Positions 63,182 to 64,000 of a stretch of 64,000 nt of DNA are shown piece by piece; the stretch's first letter is position 1, and every line of letters starts with the position of its first letter. A program made the position numbers and the translations under genes. The notes beneath the pieces were generated by a model that was not told the DNA's origin, searched no databases, and saw only the letters and a list, made by a program, of their open reading frames with translations. Where the stretch lies: contig JADJWZ010000011.1 of assembly GCA_016716125.1 (NCBI GenBank), positions 1-64,000 on the forward strand. Direction: 5' to 3'. Origin of the DNA: Ignavibacteria bacterium (GTDB lineage: Bacteria; Bacteroidota; Ignavibacteria; Tepidaquicellales; Tepidaquicellaceae).

Positions 63182-64000
63182 GTGAATTCCCCTATTTCTG
63201 TATCAGAACTGTCAAGAGATATAAAGAATACTATTGAAAGGAATTTTTCCTACGTTTTTATCAAAGGTGAGATTTCTAATTTCAAAAATCACTCTTCCGG
63301 ACATTTCTATTTTTCACTGAAGGACAGCAAATCTCAGATTAGCGCTGTAATGTGGAATTCAAGAGTTAAAGACCTGATCTTTATACCGGAAGATGGTATG
63401 AATGTACTGATAAAAGGGAGAATAACTTTATATGAAACAAGAGGAAGTTATCAGATAGATGTGTTTGAAATACTTCCTTCGGGAGTAGGAGAGCTGCAGA
63501 TTGCTTTTGAAAAGCTGAAAAGTAAATTATATGATGAAGGACTTTTTGCTGACAGGTTTAAGAAACCGCTTCCTTTGTATCCGGAAAGAATTGCTCTTAT
63601 TACATCTGAAACCGGCGCAGCATTTCATGATTTTGTTAAAGTAACGGAGAACAGATATCCTCTTGTAAGAATTTTACTCATTCCTGCGCTTATGCAGGGC
63701 GCAAACTCTGCTGTAAGTATCTGTGATGCAATTAAGAAAGCAAACAGTTCTGAATTTAAATCTGAGATAATTGTAATAACCCGAGGCGGAGGAGCAATTG
63801 AAGATCTCTGGACTTTTAATGAAGAAAAAGTTGCCAGAGCAATTTTTAATTCGAAGATCCCGGTCGTATCGGCAATCGGTCATGAAGTGGATTTTACAAT
63901 CAGCGATTTCACTGCTGATAAAAGAGCTCCTACTCCGTCTGCTGCGGCTGAGATGATATTCCCGGATGCATATGATCTGAAATTAAGATTAAATGTAACC
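63182..64000 (+). CDS. xseA: Exodeoxyribonuclease VII large subunit (partial, 3' end outside window)
   Basis: 273 codons from GTG 63182 (an in-frame TAA at 63170 precedes) run off the window. The N-terminal OB fold is 'SVSELSRDIKNTIERNFSYVFIKGEISNFKNHSSGHFYFSLKDSKSQISAVMW', followed by 'FKKPLPLYPERIALITSETGAAFHDF' and 'IIVITRGGGAIEDLWTFNEEKVARAIFNSKIPVVSAIGHEVDFTISDFTADKRAPTPSAAAE'. It degrades single-stranded DNA with XseB. The 65-bp gap to crtW holds divergent starts. Confidence 0.95.
   Translation, partial: MNSPISVSELSRDIKNTIERNFSYVFIKGEISNFKNHSSGHFYFSLKDSKSQISAVMWNSRVKDLIFIPEDGMNVLIKGRITLYETRGSYQIDVFEILPSGVGELQIAFEKLKSKLYDEGLFADRFKKPLPLYPERIALITSETGAAFHDFVKVTENRYPLVRILLIPALMQGANSAVSICDAIKKANSSEFKSEIIVITRGGGAIEDLWTFNEEKVARAIFNSKIPVVSAIGHEVDFTISDFTADKRAPTPSAAAEMIFPDAYDLKLRLNVT

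Overview
The window is AT-rich DNA that most resembles a member of the Ignavibacteria (Bacteroidota/Chlorobiota superphylum). The reasons are type IX secretion (T9SS) C-terminal sorting domains of the PNPFNPST/GxxVxxLVNE/GxYxxxF type, the 'PLPVELxxF' Ig-like module before such tails, linked porU and porV genes, and frequent TTG/GTG starts with few strong Shine-Dalgarno sites. The phylum call is inference from gene content only.

Layout. 0-2.1 kb: the ends of two T9SS cargo genes, one cut by the window edge and one with its signal peptide in another frame. 2.4-4.1 kb: a RAYT (REP-associated tyrosine transposase) followed by 11 REP hairpins. Each hairpin is preceded by a copy of the RAYT gene's own 3' end; this is the most unusual structure in the window. 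4.2-11.5 kb: an oligopeptide ABC importer (one ATPase, two binding lipoproteins of which the second has lost about 89 residues, two permeases) with an NlpC/P60 lipoprotein between the genes. 12-16.1 kb: a MarR-YceI-pirin-FMN reductase-PIG-L-NmrA operon behind two perfect palindromes. 16-22.6 kb: an AlkZ-like glycosylase, a MerR regulator, an amidohydrolase-like lipoprotein lacking its metal-binding histidines, then prmC-dtd-DUF2520.

22.6-32.2 kb, minus strand: porU, porV, a pseudo-M6-protease cargo protein with two frameshifts, and a GT2 glycosyltransferase. 32.5-45.9 kb, minus strand: acpP-fabF-rnc, an Mla/MCE lipid transporter (mlaE-mlaF-mlaD) with a possible outer-membrane barrel, purL, a di-zinc-peptidase-like ORF with an EI24 protein, metK, and a membrane FeS oxidoreductase. 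46.2-48.2 kb: tRNA-Leu and glmS. 48.5-56.4 kb: secreted multidomain proteins, two ending in a dockerin-like calcium-loop module and three in a T9SS tail, with shuffled domains. 56.5-63.1 kb, minus strand: tRNA-Ser and a decayed copy, rseP, dxr, a TlpA-like thioredoxin lipoprotein, an anti-sigma factor, an ECF sigma factor, tRNA-His, tRNA-Asn and a CrtW-like ketolase. The window ends inside xseA (plus strand).

Themes. (1) Envelope biology dominates: T9SS attachment (PorU/PorV) and several likely T9SS clients lie in one window. (2) Three exported proteins keep an enzyme or metalloprotein fold but have lost their ligands (amidohydrolase, M6 protease, second cupredoxin). (3) Five loci carry frameshifts, four of them encoding exported proteins; at least two sit in homopolymer or slippery sequence, so sequencing error, decay and slippage must be separated. 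(4) Seven-base tandem repeats of different sequence lie next to several genes.
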